Shown piece by piece: positions 35,978 to 45,161 of a stretch of 64,000 nucleotides of DNA. A program made the translations under genes and the position numbers. The DNA comes from Vibrio campbellii CAIM 519 = NBRC 15631 = ATCC 25920 (lineage in GTDB: Bacteria; Pseudomonadota; Gammaproteobacteria; Enterobacterales; Vibrionaceae). The first letter of the stretch is position 1. Each line of letters opens with the position of its first letter. The notes under the pieces were generated by a model that was not told where the DNA came from, searched no databases, and saw nothing but the letters and a program-made list of their open reading frames with translations. The stretch lies in NCBI RefSeq assembly GCF_002163755.1, contig NZ_CP015864.1, positions 1,302,001 to 1,366,000 of the forward strand, in the 5' to 3' direction.

Positions 35978-36685
35978 TTACCAAGGCAATAACGTCCCAT
36001 CATAAGCCCAAAAAACCCCGCTATCTTGCGGGGATGCTTTTTCTATTAAGCCTAATAAATCCTTAGCAACTCGCTCTGGCGTGAACAACTTTCCTTCTGG
36101 TACATTGGTTTGAAAAGGTGCCGACAAAGCGGTGTCCGTAGTACCTGGATGAAGTGAAAGCACCGTGCCATGTTTCACCATTCTTTGCCATTCGATCGAC
36201 ATGGTTTTGAGGAACATGTTTAATGCGGCTTTCGATGCTCGATAGCTGTACCAACCACCTAACTGATTATCGCTAATGCTGCCAACTTTGGCCGAAATGG
36301 TCGCAAACTTAGGTGCAGTACTGCGTTTTAGCTTGGGTGTGAAGTATTTCGCCAACAGCAAACTTGGCAAAGTATTAACCATGATGGTTTGCTGAAAAAA
36401 GTCTGCGTCGAGCGAATTAAGATTCTTCTCAGGGCCTTTTTCTTGGGTGTGCAACATACCAACGCAGTTCACCAACCAATCGACGTGTTCAATCTGCTCA
36501 CTGAACGCTTTTACCTCCCCTTCTTGCGATACATCAACTTGATGCCAAACGACATTTGGGTGTTGCCAATCTGGTTGCTGCTTACGATAAGTGGCATGCA
36601 CACGAGCTTGAGGGAACCGAGCTGCGACTTCTTGCACCATCGCCAAACCAATTCCACCGTTACCACCGATGATGAGTATTTCCAT
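35978..36685 (-). CDS. SDR family NAD(P)-dependent oxidoreductase, 235 aa
   Basis: The cofactor motif GGNGGIG stands at residues about 7-13 (ILIIGGNGGIGLAMV). The catalytic Tyr-Lys lies in YSYRASKAALN (about 150-160), with a Ser in the preceding segment (ATISAKVGSIS). The ATG overlaps the stop of the photolyase gene by one base (TGATG), so translation is coupled. Its role is unknown; the CsgA-like SDR subgroup is the closest resemblance. It is the last gene of the light-repair operon. Confidence 0.83.
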   Translation of the reverse strand: MEILIIGGNGGIGLAMVQEVAARFPQARVHATYRKQQPDWQHPNVVWHQVDVSQEGEVKAFSEQIEHVDWLVNCVGMLHTQEKGPEKNLNSLDADFFQQTIMVNTLPSLLLAKYFTPKLKRSTAPKFATISAKVGSISDNQLGGWYSYRASKAALNMFLKTMSIEWQRMVKHGTVLSLHPGTTDTALSAPFQTNVPEGKLFTPERVAKDLLGLIEKASPQDSGVFWAYDGTLLPW

Positions 36686-38229
36686 CACAAATTCTCCACG
36701 TTTTCTATGTAATGCTCTGCGGTATCGAGTATCGCTTGGCGTTGTTGTTCTTCCATGTTGTCCCAAGAGCGGAAAATCATCCCGATTCGTGGATTGGTTG
36801 CGAGACGCTTGTCGTGCTTGTTCATAAAACGCCAATACAAGCTGTTAAACGGACACGAGCCTTCGCCACTGCGCGCTTTATTGTCGTAATGGCAGCCTTT
36901 GCAGTAGTCGCTCATCTTGTTGATGTAAGAACCACTAGCCGCGTAAGGCTTGGTACCAACAATACCGCCGTCCGCAAACAAAGCCATGCCACGAGTGTTT
37001 GGCATTTCTACCCACTCAATTGCATCAACATAGATACCGAGATACCACTCATCAACTTGATCTGGGTCGATCTCGGTTAGCAAACAAAAGTTACCAGTGA
37101 CCATCAAACGTTGGATGTGGTGTGCGTAGGCGTAATCGAGAGACTGACCAATCGCATTGCGCATACAGGCCATTTTGGTTTCGCCATTCCAAAAGAAGTC
37201 TGGCAGCTTTCTTTCTGCGCCCAACTCGTTCTTTTTCGGGTAATGAGGCATGTTCGCCCAGTAGACGCCTCGGATGTATTCTCGCCACCCTAAGATTTGG
37301 CGAATGAACCCCTCAGCCTGAGAAATGTCGATGTCTTCGTTGGAATGAAATGCCTTGAGTGATGCATCAATGACTTCTCTCGGGTGCAGCAATTTGCTGT
37401 TGAGCGAGAATGAAATTCGGCTGTGATACAAGCTCCACTTAGCATTATGCTGGCCTATCATGGCGTCTTGAAAACGGCCGAATAGCGGCAGACAGACTTG
37501 GCAGAAATGCGCGAGTAAAGACAGGCTTTGCGCGCGATTAATCGGCCACAACAAATCCCCTTCGAGATTTCCGATAGTTTTGATGTCATGTCGTTCCAGC
37601 CGCTCAATAATGCCACTGACGTCGGTACTGAACATCAAAGGTTGTGGCAGTTTTTCAATGTCTTGGGCCTTGAGCTTGTTACGGTTGTTGGCATCGTAAT
37701 TCCATTTTCCGCCAACAGGTTTTCCGTCTTGCATCAAGATGTCAAAGCGCTTGCGCATACGGCGATAAAAGTGCTCCATCATGATGTGTTTGCCTTGAGG
37801 AAACTGCGATTCTATTTCTTCAAACGGCAACAAGAAATGTTCCGAATCGACACAACGCGTCACGACCCCATCAAGCTTTAGTTTGGCTAACTGCTCTAGT
37901 AAACGGTATTCATCGGGGCGTTGATATTCAAACTTACTTGCACCAACTTCGCTCACGTAGTGTTGCAAGACTTGCTCAAGATTGTCGAAGGATTGTGTGT
38001 CATCCAACGTGAGGTGCAGAACTTGGTGACCTTCACTCTGACGCTCTTTCGCAAACTGTTCCATTGCAGAAAAGAACGCACACACTTTATGAATATGATG
38101 CGTGACGTAAGTATTCTCTTGCTTGAGCTCCGCAATCAGGTAAAGCACTTGCTCATCTGGTTGCTGAAACCAAGAGTGCTCACTGTTAAGTTGATCGCCC
38201 AAGATCAATCGTACGGTTTCAAATTGCAT
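36685..38229 (-). CDS. Fe-S cryptochrome/photolyase (FeS-BCP type), 514 aa
   Basis: The sequence shows the prokaryotic (6-4) photolyase-like family: N-terminal antenna domain (LILGDQLNSEHSWF), then FAD domain. The cluster cysteines are visible in YCKGCHYDNKA and GSCPFNSLYW, with the fourth in TGNFCLLTEIDP upstream. Such proteins bind a 4Fe-4S cluster, FAD and a lumazine and repair (6-4) photoproducts. The ATG at 38229 overlaps the CRY-DASH stop by one base. A GTG one codon upstream is a less likely start. It is the middle gene of CRY-DASH/FeS-photolyase/SDR. Confidence 0.87.
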   Translation of the reverse strand: MQFETVRLILGDQLNSEHSWFQQPDEQVLYLIAELKQENTYVTHHIHKVCAFFSAMEQFAKERQSEGHQVLHLTLDDTQSFDNLEQVLQHYVSEVGASKFEYQRPDEYRLLEQLAKLKLDGVVTRCVDSEHFLLPFEEIESQFPQGKHIMMEHFYRRMRKRFDILMQDGKPVGGKWNYDANNRNKLKAQDIEKLPQPLMFSTDVSGIIERLERHDIKTIGNLEGDLLWPINRAQSLSLLAHFCQVCLPLFGRFQDAMIGQHNAKWSLYHSRISFSLNSKLLHPREVIDASLKAFHSNEDIDISQAEGFIRQILGWREYIRGVYWANMPHYPKKNELGAERKLPDFFWNGETKMACMRNAIGQSLDYAYAHHIQRLMVTGNFCLLTEIDPDQVDEWYLGIYVDAIEWVEMPNTRGMALFADGGIVGTKPYAASGSYINKMSDYCKGCHYDNKARSGEGSCPFNSLYWRFMNKHDKRLATNPRIGMIFRSWDNMEEQQRQAILDTAEHYIENVENL

Positions 38230-39581
38230 CACGGTTTCTCCGGTGACGAAGCTTTGTCACTGCTGCCCATCACAATCGGCCAATCGACCATGTCAACACT
38301 ATCCAAATGCGCGCCAGCACAACGACCTTGCCATCTATCGATGAACTCCATGTGCGGGTCGTACATTTCGGTCTGCTTTTCGAGGTTGAATTGTCGAGAA
38401 CCACGCGGATCAGCGCCAACGCCTGCTAAGTATTGCCAATTTCCCCAGTTCGATGCTACATCGTAATCTACCAATTGTGATTCAAAGTACGCTGCGCCAT
38501 AACGCCAATCGAGGCCAAGTTCATGCACTAAACAACTGGCGACCAACTGTCTGCCGCGGTTGGACATGTAACCGGTTTCGTTAAGTTGGTGCATGCAAGC
38601 GTTCACAATGGGAAACGGGGTTTCTCCCTTTTTCCATTGCTGAAAACGATGTGCATAAAAGCTGGTGAGAGGTGCTTGATTTTGGATGCCACCGAATCGG
38701 AAAAGCTGTCGTTTATGTCGACGGGCATACCAATAAAAGTACTCCCGCCATAAAAGCTCGAAGTAAATCCAGTAGGTCGACTCGTTTGCTCCCTTCAAAC
38801 GTTCATAACGCTTGAGCATGGCATAAATAGTTTTTGGCGAAAGGCAGCCATGAGCTAGCCAAGGTGAAAACTTAGTCGAGTAATCCATACCATCCAAGCC
38901 ATTGCGCGTCTGCTTATATTCGCTGGCCAATGTCGAGGAAAAATACCGACGAGCGTGCTCAAGCCCTGCTTGCTCGCCACCGGTAAACAGGCAAGGCTTA
39001 ACGTCGCGAATCAGTCGTAAGGTTGGCAAGGCAAGTCCTAAGGGGATTGTTGGTAAGGCCGTTACTGTGGCGAATGGTTCCTTCAGCGATACGTTCTCCG
39101 CCTTTTTACGAAACTTAGTAAAAGTGTCAGGCAAGTCTTCAAGAGCAAATGGCAGGTCTTCAACGGTAAGTAGGCTGCGCACTTCCTGCTGACAAATCGT
39201 TAAATGCTCTGATTCTTGGCGGATATGATCAACCACGTCTTGCTCTTCTGAGCCAGGGAACGCATCACAATAAAGATGTGTCACGCCAAGCATCTCTACA
39301 GCATGTTTGATGGCTTGATAAGGATGTAAGTCAACAACCTGTAAGCGCTGATCGAATGCATTCAAGGACAGATTGAGGCAGTGTAATGACTCATCTAAAA
39401 ATTGCCGCTTTGCCGACCCAAACATCGATTCCTGTGCGAAGTGAGCTAAAAATGGAGACAGTTTCGGATAACAATAGACACATATTAATGCGTCGACTTC
39501 CTCACTGGCTCGGGCGAGCAGCGGGTTATCATGCATCCTCAAATCGTTGGTAAACCAGTACAGTCCGATTGTTTTATTCAA
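38229..39581 (-). CDS. Cryptochrome DASH, about 450 aa
   Basis: The N-terminal photolyase domain opens with IGLYWFTNDLRMHDNPLL. The FAD-binding domain contains NGLDGMDYSTKFSPWLAHGCLSP, EYFYWYARRHK and LETGYMSNRGRQ-type sequence (TGYMSNRGRQLVASCLVHEL). It ends with DWRYGAAYFESQLVDYDVASNWGNWQYLAG, characteristic of CRY-DASH. These proteins repair cyclobutane dimers, mainly in single-stranded DNA. The start is uncertain: TTG at 39581 with GGAA upstream fits family alignment, while an in-frame GTG at 39626 would add 15 residues. It heads the three-gene operon. Confidence 0.85.
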   Translation of the reverse strand: MNKTIGLYWFTNDLRMHDNPLLARASEEVDALICVYCYPKLSPFLAHFAQESMFGSAKRQFLDESLHCLNLSLNAFDQRLQVVDLHPYQAIKHAVEMLGVTHLYCDAFPGSEEQDVVDHIRQESEHLTICQQEVRSLLTVEDLPFALEDLPDTFTKFRKKAENVSLKEPFATVTALPTIPLGLALPTLRLIRDVKPCLFTGGEQAGLEHARRYFSSTLASEYKQTRNGLDGMDYSTKFSPWLAHGCLSPKTIYAMLKRYERLKGANESTYWIYFELLWREYFYWYARRHKRQLFRFGGIQNQAPLTSFYAHRFQQWKKGETPFPIVNACMHQLNETGYMSNRGRQLVASCLVHELGLDWRYGAAYFESQLVDYDVASNWGNWQYLAGVGADPRGSRQFNLEKQTEMYDPHMEFIDRWQGRCAGAHLDSVDMVDWPIVMGSSDKASSPEKP

Positions 39582-39871
39582 AGAAAGCGTTCCATGTGTG
39601 AGTTTTTCTATGTAGTTCTTACGCACAATGCTGCTTCACGATCAGACTGTGGATTGTTACGTCTACAAATTATTCAACAAAAGTCCTTGGTAAACAATTT
39701 GTTAAAGTTAATTCTATAAGTTATTTAAAAAAACTCTAATATTTATAGGTGCATTTGATTTTTTGCTCATTTTTTTTAAGAAAACCAAACAAAAATGATA
39801 AAAAATAAAGCGATATTGTTTTATATCCGTTACCCTTAACCTAATTCCATTTTGCTTGCCACATTGCAGAA

Positions 39872-40885
39872 ATGACCGACGAATTTAAAAAATCAACCGC
39901 GAATCTAAAAAAAGCGGTACCACTAATGATCAAGAACCACGTAGCAGCGACACCAGCAAACTACGCCTTGTGGTACACCTACGTAGACAAAACCATCCCA
40001 GAGCTTAACCAAGAGTTAGATATGGTTCTGGAGAATTATGACGTCTGCCCACCAGCGATGCACAAGCAGCTCTACAACAGCTACGTCGCGAGTAAAGCCG
40101 AAACCAGTTTAGAAGAACTCAAAACCAACGTAGAAGTACTGTTGGGTGAAGTATCTAGCTCGATGAGTGACACTATTACGGATACCTCCTCCTTCTCTGA
40201 TATGGTGGACAAAAGCTTTAACAAGCTCGAAAAGGTTGAAGATAATAGCCTGAGTATTGAAGAAGTGATGAATGTGGTTCGTCAGCTCGTCGCGGAATCT
40301 CGTGAAATTCGTCACTCGACTCAGTTTCTAAATAGCCAACTAACGACGGCTAGTGAAGAAATTTCTCGTCTAAAAAACCAATTGGCTGATGTACAAAAAG
40401 ACGCTCTTTTCGATGGTCTTTCCAATCTGTATAACCGCCGTGCTTTCGACAGTGACCTCCAAATGCTGATCGACAGCAATCAAGCAATGACCTTGGTTAT
40501 GCTGGATATTGATCACTTCAAAGCATTTAACGACAATTACGGCCACTTGTTTGGCGATACCGTTATCAAAGCCATCGCACGTCGTCTGCAACAAAGCTGT
40601 CGTGATGGCATCAGCGCTTACCGCTTTGGTGGCGAAGAGTTTGCTTTGATCATACCGAATAAATCGTTGCGCATCGGTCGTCAATACGCCGATACGTTAC
40701 GCAGAATGATCGAAAAGCTGCGTGTCCGTGACAAACGTTCGGGCAGCCAAGTGCAAAGTATTACCGCTTCTTTTGGTGTCGCAGAGTATGAAGTTGGCGA
40801 TACGTTGGAAAGCTTGGTTAATAAGGCTGATAAACAGTTGTATGAAGCAAAACAACTGGGCCGAAACCGAGTAATGCCGCTGTAG
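39872..40885 (+). CDS. GGDEF diguanylate cyclase, 337 aa
   Basis: The N-terminal helical domain (about residues 1-150) has no named motif and a coiled coil (about 130-175, EISRLKNQLADVQKDAL). The C-terminal GGDEF domain carries FGGEEFALIIP with an intact active site. The inhibitory site five residues before it reads RDGI, so the RxxD is degraded. It should make c-di-GMP in the cytoplasm, without a membrane sensor. No good Shine-Dalgarno site precedes the ATG. A strong terminator lies at 40921-40954. Confidence 0.85.
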   Translation: MTDEFKKSTANLKKAVPLMIKNHVAATPANYALWYTYVDKTIPELNQELDMVLENYDVCPPAMHKQLYNSYVASKAETSLEELKTNVEVLLGEVSSSMSDTITDTSSFSDMVDKSFNKLEKVEDNSLSIEEVMNVVRQLVAESREIRHSTQFLNSQLTTASEEISRLKNQLADVQKDALFDGLSNLYNRRAFDSDLQMLIDSNQAMTLVMLDIDHFKAFNDNYGHLFGDTVIKAIARRLQQSCRDGISAYRFGGEEFALIIPNKSLRIGRQYADTLRRMIEKLRVRDKRSGSQVQSITASFGVAEYEVGDTLESLVNKADKQLYEAKQLGRNRVMPL

Positions 40886-40920
40886 AGCTTGCTCGCCAGC
40901 TCATACCGCCCCTTTTAAAA

Positions 40921-40958
40921 GACAAAACCCCAAGCATGTACTTGGGGTTTTGTCTTTC
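40921..40958. terminator. Bidirectional terminator
   Basis: A perfect 14-bp stem (GACAAAACCCCAAG / CTTGGGGTTTTGTC) with a 6-base loop and T-rich tail. Confidence 0.92.
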
Positions 40959-40996
40959 TTGGGCTGGCTCGTTATTAATGATGCTTCCTAAACCAT

Positions 40997-41575
40997 TTAA
41001 TCAATGCTGTAGCAGTAGCTAAGGAAGTAGTCGTCGCCGTTTTTCGCGGTGTACTCTTTGTCTTCACTACACGCCATAGGTTTTCCTTTCTTATCACCTT
41101 TAATTAGGCTGATCCAATGACGCATTGCGGTCGGTGCATTACCAATTAGCTCAGGGCTGAAGGTAGTACGTGTTTCCAGTTGAATGTCATCAATGTCCAT
41201 CAACTCCACACAACCCGTGCCTTTATGACAGCCAAACATCACTTCTACGTGGCTGCCTGACTCATCTTTAAATAGGATCGATTTCGGATCTTCTTTCTCA
41301 CCAGTGTACGCTACAAAATGTTTTGGGCTTTTCAGACCGCTGTGTGTACCGTCTTTGAAGTAGGCCATTACATGACGGTAATCAATCACATAACTTGACA
41401 CGTCTTGGTGTGAGCCATTCTCCAGTGGGAACATGCGGTCCAGTAGTTGCTTCGCCTTAACTTGCTTCTCGCTTTGCTGCTCAGCACTTACCGCCTCGAC
41501 GGCAAATACGGCTTCAGCGATAAATGGGCGTTCTTGTTGTTGGATGTCTTTTTTATCGAAATTCAGCATATTCAT
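40997..41575 (-). CDS. Hypothetical protein, 192 aa
   Basis: I do not recognise this soluble protein. Residues 1-60 are probably flexible and rich in Gln and Glu (DIQQQERPFIAEAV, AEQQSEKQ). The remainder is a mixed alpha/beta domain with VIDYRHVMAYFKDG, HVEVMFGCHKGTGCVELMDIDD and YFLSYCYSID. The start at 41575 follows GAGGAAAC at eight bases. It is divergent from the DUF3612-type regulator, which could control it. Confidence 0.6.
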   Translation of the reverse strand: MNMLNFDKKDIQQQERPFIAEAVFAVEAVSAEQQSEKQVKAKQLLDRMFPLENGSHQDVSSYVIDYRHVMAYFKDGTHSGLKSPKHFVAYTGEKEDPKSILFKDESGSHVEVMFGCHKGTGCVELMDIDDIQLETRTTFSPELIGNAPTAMRHWISLIKGDKKGKPMACSEDKEYTAKNGDDYFLSYCYSID

Positions 41576-41749
41576 CGTCGTTTCCTCGCACTTAAGCACT
41601 CTTCCTAGAGTAAAAACTTAAAACCCTTGTTTAAGTTTCAGGCAATTCTGTGAAGTGGATGGTTAATTTCCTTGCCTGCTCATTATGTAGACTAGCGAAT
41701 TATTGACTACAATTTCACAACAAAAATTTTACAATGTGAATTTTACAAA

Positions 41750-43306
41750 ATGTCTGTGTCAAAAAGTCTTATCCGCCAATCTCATTTTCTCGGGACGAAA
41801 ATTCGTAACCTGAGGAAGAACAACCATTTAACGATGGAAGATTTGTCTGCGCGTTGCGTTAGGATCAATCCTGAGTACGCGCCGTCGGTTTCTTACCTAT
41901 CGATGATCGAACGTGGAAAACGCGTTCCAAGTATCGATATGTTGGAAGTGATCGCCGAAGTTTTCCAAAAAGAGCCTGCATGGTTTTTAGATGATGAGCC
42001 AGAGCTGGAAGCGATCACACCAAATAAAGGTAATCGTGGTGGCATCAATGGAATGGCCCTTGAACCGAGTTTCTTGTTCTCCAATGACATCCTGCAAATC
42101 GCGATACCAGAAATGCTCTCCCAAACTGGTATCACTGGGCGTCAGTTTGCTCATCTGTTGATACGGGCCCACCAAGAGAACCATCAAAACCACTTCCCAG
42201 ATCTGGAGCGAGCCGCTGAAGAAGTCGGATTAAAGCGTCTGAACCTGTCAGTGGAAGATCTGATCGACATTGCTAAAAGCATGGGGTTGGATATTCGTTG
42301 GGTAGACCGAGCGCCACAGGATGTGATTGATGAGCTTGGCGTAAGTGCGAAGCAGCTGATCACCTCTTTTATGGAGGCGCCAGGGACGATTTACCTCAAC
42401 AAGCGCATGCGCGACTACCCAACACGCCTGAAATACGATTTAGCCGTTTACATTGGCCATCGTGTACTTCACAGCAGCGACGGCATGAGTAATGTATTGT
42501 CGATTGGGCATCAGAACAACTGGGAACAAAGCGGCTCGCAAGTATCGAACTCCGAGCTTAACTCACAAGACATTTTGCAAGCGTGGCGTGATTTTGAATC
42601 GAGCTTCTTTGCTGGAGCCCTGCTGTGTCCAAAAGTACCGTTTCGCCAATTACTCGACCGCTCTGGTTATGAAATCGATGTACACAAAAAAGCGGGCGTC
42701 TCCCCTTCTGTTGCGATGCGCCGCATGACGGTCGTATCACCTTATCCGCATTGGCATTACTTTGATGCTTATGGCCCGGGTAAACTCAAAGCCGTATATC
42801 GTGGTAACGGTATCCCGCTTCCTTGGGGTAATATGCGCAAGGTCAACGACCCATGTCAGCACTGGGCAGTGTTCCGTCGCTTATCACAACCGCTGGACAC
42901 CAGTTCAGCACAAATTTCGATTCTTAATGTCGGTAACGAGCCACGTATCTATTGCTGTGAGTCAGTCAATGTCTTCGACCCAGCGGGCAACAACCGCGTT
43001 CTATGCGCAGGTATTGACCTCAACCCTGCTATCTCAGCTCAGGGCGGGGATGCGATTGCCATTGCAGAAGAGCTGAAATCGCTGTGTGTCTCTTCAGGGG
43101 GAAGTACTGTCATACCTCAGCACATCAAGAAAGATCTCACCACGATAGCCAAGATTCTCAACATCAATTGGATAGAAAGGGGAATTCAAACCCAAGCAAG
43201 ATTGATTTGTTCACGAGGAGCCGTATGTCCAAGACAACCAAGTTGTTATAACAAGTGCGGTGAATCAGCGGATTCAGGTGACGAGCCGCAAATTATCGAG
43301 CTCTAG
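41750..43306 (+). CDS. XRE-family regulator with DUF3612-type domain, 518 aa
   Basis: The HTH domain (about residues 12-75) reads GTKIRNLRKNNHLTMEDLSAR then PSVSYLSMIERGKRVPS. A long C-terminal part includes DLERAAEEVGLKRLNLS, an ImmA/DUF2083-like segment (YLNKRMRDYPTRLKYDLAVYIGHRVLHSSDG), and a Cys-rich end (RGAVCPRQPSCYNKCG). The length and arrangement fit the ScfR/DUF3612 group of metabolic regulators, some linked to acetate or propionate use. No clear Shine-Dalgarno site precedes the ATG. The Qrr RNA terminates five bases beyond its stop on the opposite strand. Confidence 0.78.
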   Translation: MSVSKSLIRQSHFLGTKIRNLRKNNHLTMEDLSARCVRINPEYAPSVSYLSMIERGKRVPSIDMLEVIAEVFQKEPAWFLDDEPELEAITPNKGNRGGINGMALEPSFLFSNDILQIAIPEMLSQTGITGRQFAHLLIRAHQENHQNHFPDLERAAEEVGLKRLNLSVEDLIDIAKSMGLDIRWVDRAPQDVIDELGVSAKQLITSFMEAPGTIYLNKRMRDYPTRLKYDLAVYIGHRVLHSSDGMSNVLSIGHQNNWEQSGSQVSNSELNSQDILQAWRDFESSFFAGALLCPKVPFRQLLDRSGYEIDVHKKAGVSPSVAMRRMTVVSPYPHWHYFDAYGPGKLKAVYRGNGIPLPWGNMRKVNDPCQHWAVFRRLSQPLDTSSAQISILNVGNEPRIYCCESVNVFDPAGNNRVLCAGIDLNPAISAQGGDAIAIAEELKSLCVSSGGSTVIPQHIKKDLTTIAKILNINWIERGIQTQARLICSRGAVCPRQPSCYNKCGESADSGDEPQIIEL

Positions 43307-43310
43307 AAAG

Positions 43311-43417
43311 AAAAAACGCCAATCACAATAAAGGTGATTGGCGGTATATACTTGTGAACAATGTGTATTCACTAACAACGTCAGTTGGCTAGGTGACCCT
43401 CGGCTTAATAAGGGTCA
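43311..43417 (-). ncRNA. qrr: Qrr quorum-regulatory small RNA
   Basis: On the minus strand the RNA begins TGACCCTTATTAAGCCGAGG and contains the conserved Qrr core AGCCAACTGACGTTGTTAG. It ends in an intrinsic terminator (GCCAATCACC / GGTGATTGGC-type stem, then six T). A sigma-54 promoter sits exactly 12 bases upstream. Family knowledge: Qrr RNAs work with Hfq, are transcribed by LuxO~P and RpoN at low cell density, and base-pair with luxR/opaR, luxMN, luxO and aphA mRNAs. Which of the Qrr paralogues this is cannot be fixed from sequence alone. Confidence 0.93.
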
Positions 43418-43427
43418 ATCTGTATAA

Positions 43428-43443
43428 AGCACGAAACGTGCCA
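43428..43443 (-). promoter_or_regulatory. Sigma-54 promoter of qrr
   Basis: TGGCACGTTTCGTGCT on the minus strand. The GG and GC are spaced by ten bases, and the GC lies 12 bases from the predicted RNA start. Confidence 0.9.
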
Positions 43444-43504
43444 ACTTTTAAAAACGCCTTTTTTCTTCGATCCTGATGCATATTGGTGCTTTATTGAGCA
43501 CACA

Positions 43505-43545
43505 TTTTGCAAATCGCATTTGCAAAATGCAAATTGATGCAAATA
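43505..43545 (-). promoter_or_regulatory. LuxO-type enhancer sites upstream of qrr
   Basis: TTGCA-AAA-TGCAA at 43520-43532 is a perfect match to the LuxO dyad TTGCA-N3-TGCAA, about 105 bases upstream of the RNA start. Further TTTGCA and TGCAAA half-sites flank it. Confidence 0.75.
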
Positions 43546-43616
43546 TGCCACCATGCGCATTGCTACTAATCCCTTTATCAGAAAAATGGCGTTTTAATAA
43601 GAAAGAAATTCAAAAT

Positions 43617-43642
43617 TAAAAGCCCCGCAAGTGTGCGGGGCT
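43617..43642 (-). terminator. Terminator of the sensor GGDEF gene
   Basis: Stem AGCCCCGCA / TGCGGGGCT with a 4-base loop, followed by TTTTAATTTT on the minus strand. Confidence 0.85.
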
Positions 43643-43663
43643 CTAGATTCATGGTTTTACTGA

Positions 43664-45022
43664 TTATCCACCGTAGTGTTTTTGCTGATACATGCGTTCA
43701 TCGGCGATTTTCATCATCTGTTGAGGTGATGTCATTTCAGGATCAAACATCGCATAACCAATGCTAGTTCTCAGATAAATCAAGTCTTGTTCATAAATGA
43801 CTGGATTCGAGCACAGAGCAAAACGAAGCTTTTTCACCAGAGCATGAATGCTGTCTTCCGTTTTCGGATTATGGACAATCACGAGAAATTCATCTCCTCC
43901 CATGCGAGCCACAATATCCGAACGTCGTAAACTGCTTCTAATCCGCTCAGCACAAGCGATCAGCACTTTATCGCCAGCATCATGACCATAGTTATCGTTA
44001 ATATTCTTAAAGCGATTAAGATCGATGTTTACAAGCGCAAAGCTGTAGCGCTTTTTATAGCGTTTCGCGATCTGAAATTGATGCTTGTAAGACTGCATAA
44101 AGTAACGACGATTGGGCAGCTGGGTGAGTTCATCATGCAGTGCTCGGTTTTCGGCCACAATATACAATCGGTAAATCACAATCAGGGCGATACTTAATCC
44201 AAGAACAATCGGATAGCCGACTAATCTCGTTAGCTGCAATGTGTACCATGGTAATTGCTGGTCTAAGTCCGCACCGGAATACACCGCCAAGCTCCAGCCT
44301 CCGTAGGGAAAATGCACTTGCTCTTTGGCGTAAACCTTCCCACTAGGCTTCGGCTCACCGAAAAATATATCGCCAAGCTCGCCACTGCTGTCATAACCAC
44401 GAATGGTCATCGGATAATGAGAAGAGAAGTCCATCACCCCGGTTTCTCGGAGCAAACCATTAAAGTCGATCACAGCACTGATCACACCCCAGTAATCCTT
44501 GTTTATTGGAGGATCACGAAATACAGGCACACGAACAATCAATCCTCGCCCACCCTGAACGAGCTCGACTGGACCTGCGATGAATATCTCTTGAATGTCT
44601 TTGGCTTTTTGGATTTGCACCCACTGCGCTGGCACCGTTCGGTAATCCAGCCCAATAACACGCTCGTTCCCTCGACGTGGGTAGATATGGCTTACCACAT
44701 CATTTTCCGCGATGCCGATTACCGTAATATGATTGCTTTTATTGAGGATACGATTCGCAGCCATTTTTAACTTGCGGTTTTCATGGTTCGGTAGCAATGT
44801 AATAAGAGTCGCAAGCGTGCTAGCTTTGTATATGTCAGCCATCAGGTCCGCTTCTAAATTGGAGCGGAGCATAGAAAGTTGTTCTTTGGCCTCAACTTGA
44901 AGTCGCTCTCGGTGAAGGTTGAGCTGATTGTGGTGCAACAACTCAATGACTCCAACGCATAGGGCAAAAAAAGTGAGGAAGAACAATGCAAAGTAGCCTT
45001 GCTTCTTCGATGAGTACTGCAT
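43664..45022 (-). CDS. Membrane sensor diguanylate cyclase, CHASE-like plus GGDEF, 452 aa
   Basis: A first transmembrane helix (about residues 10-30) precedes a periplasmic CHASE-type sensor (about 40-235, STLATLITLLPNHENRK, VIGLDYRTVPAQW). A second helix (about 240-262, LVGYPIVLGLSIALIVIYRL) leads to GGDEF. The cyclase has MGGDEFLVIV intact and a complete inhibitory site RRSD, so product inhibition is expected. GGGGAAC stands before the ATG at 45022. It is monocistronic. Ligand unknown. Confidence 0.86.
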   Translation of the reverse strand: MQYSSKKQGYFALFFLTFFALCVGVIELLHHNQLNLHRERLQVEAKEQLSMLRSNLEADLMADIYKASTLATLITLLPNHENRKLKMAANRILNKSNHITVIGIAENDVVSHIYPRRGNERVIGLDYRTVPAQWVQIQKAKDIQEIFIAGPVELVQGGRGLIVRVPVFRDPPINKDYWGVISAVIDFNGLLRETGVMDFSSHYPMTIRGYDSSGELGDIFFGEPKPSGKVYAKEQVHFPYGGWSLAVYSGADLDQQLPWYTLQLTRLVGYPIVLGLSIALIVIYRLYIVAENRALHDELTQLPNRRYFMQSYKHQFQIAKRYKKRYSFALVNIDLNRFKNINDNYGHDAGDKVLIACAERIRSSLRRSDIVARMGGDEFLVIVHNPKTEDSIHALVKKLRFALCSNPVIYEQDLIYLRTSIGYAMFDPEMTSPQQMMKIADERMYQQKHYGG

Positions 45023-45161
45023 CTGTTCCCCACTAACTCTCGGCGTTCCAAGAGTTTTCTTTAATTATTGTTAAAATACTTACTTACCTTAATGATAACT
45101 AATAGCTATCGTAAAGGTAGTAAATATCTAAAAATCTTATCTATCAAAAAGGCAAAGTGGA

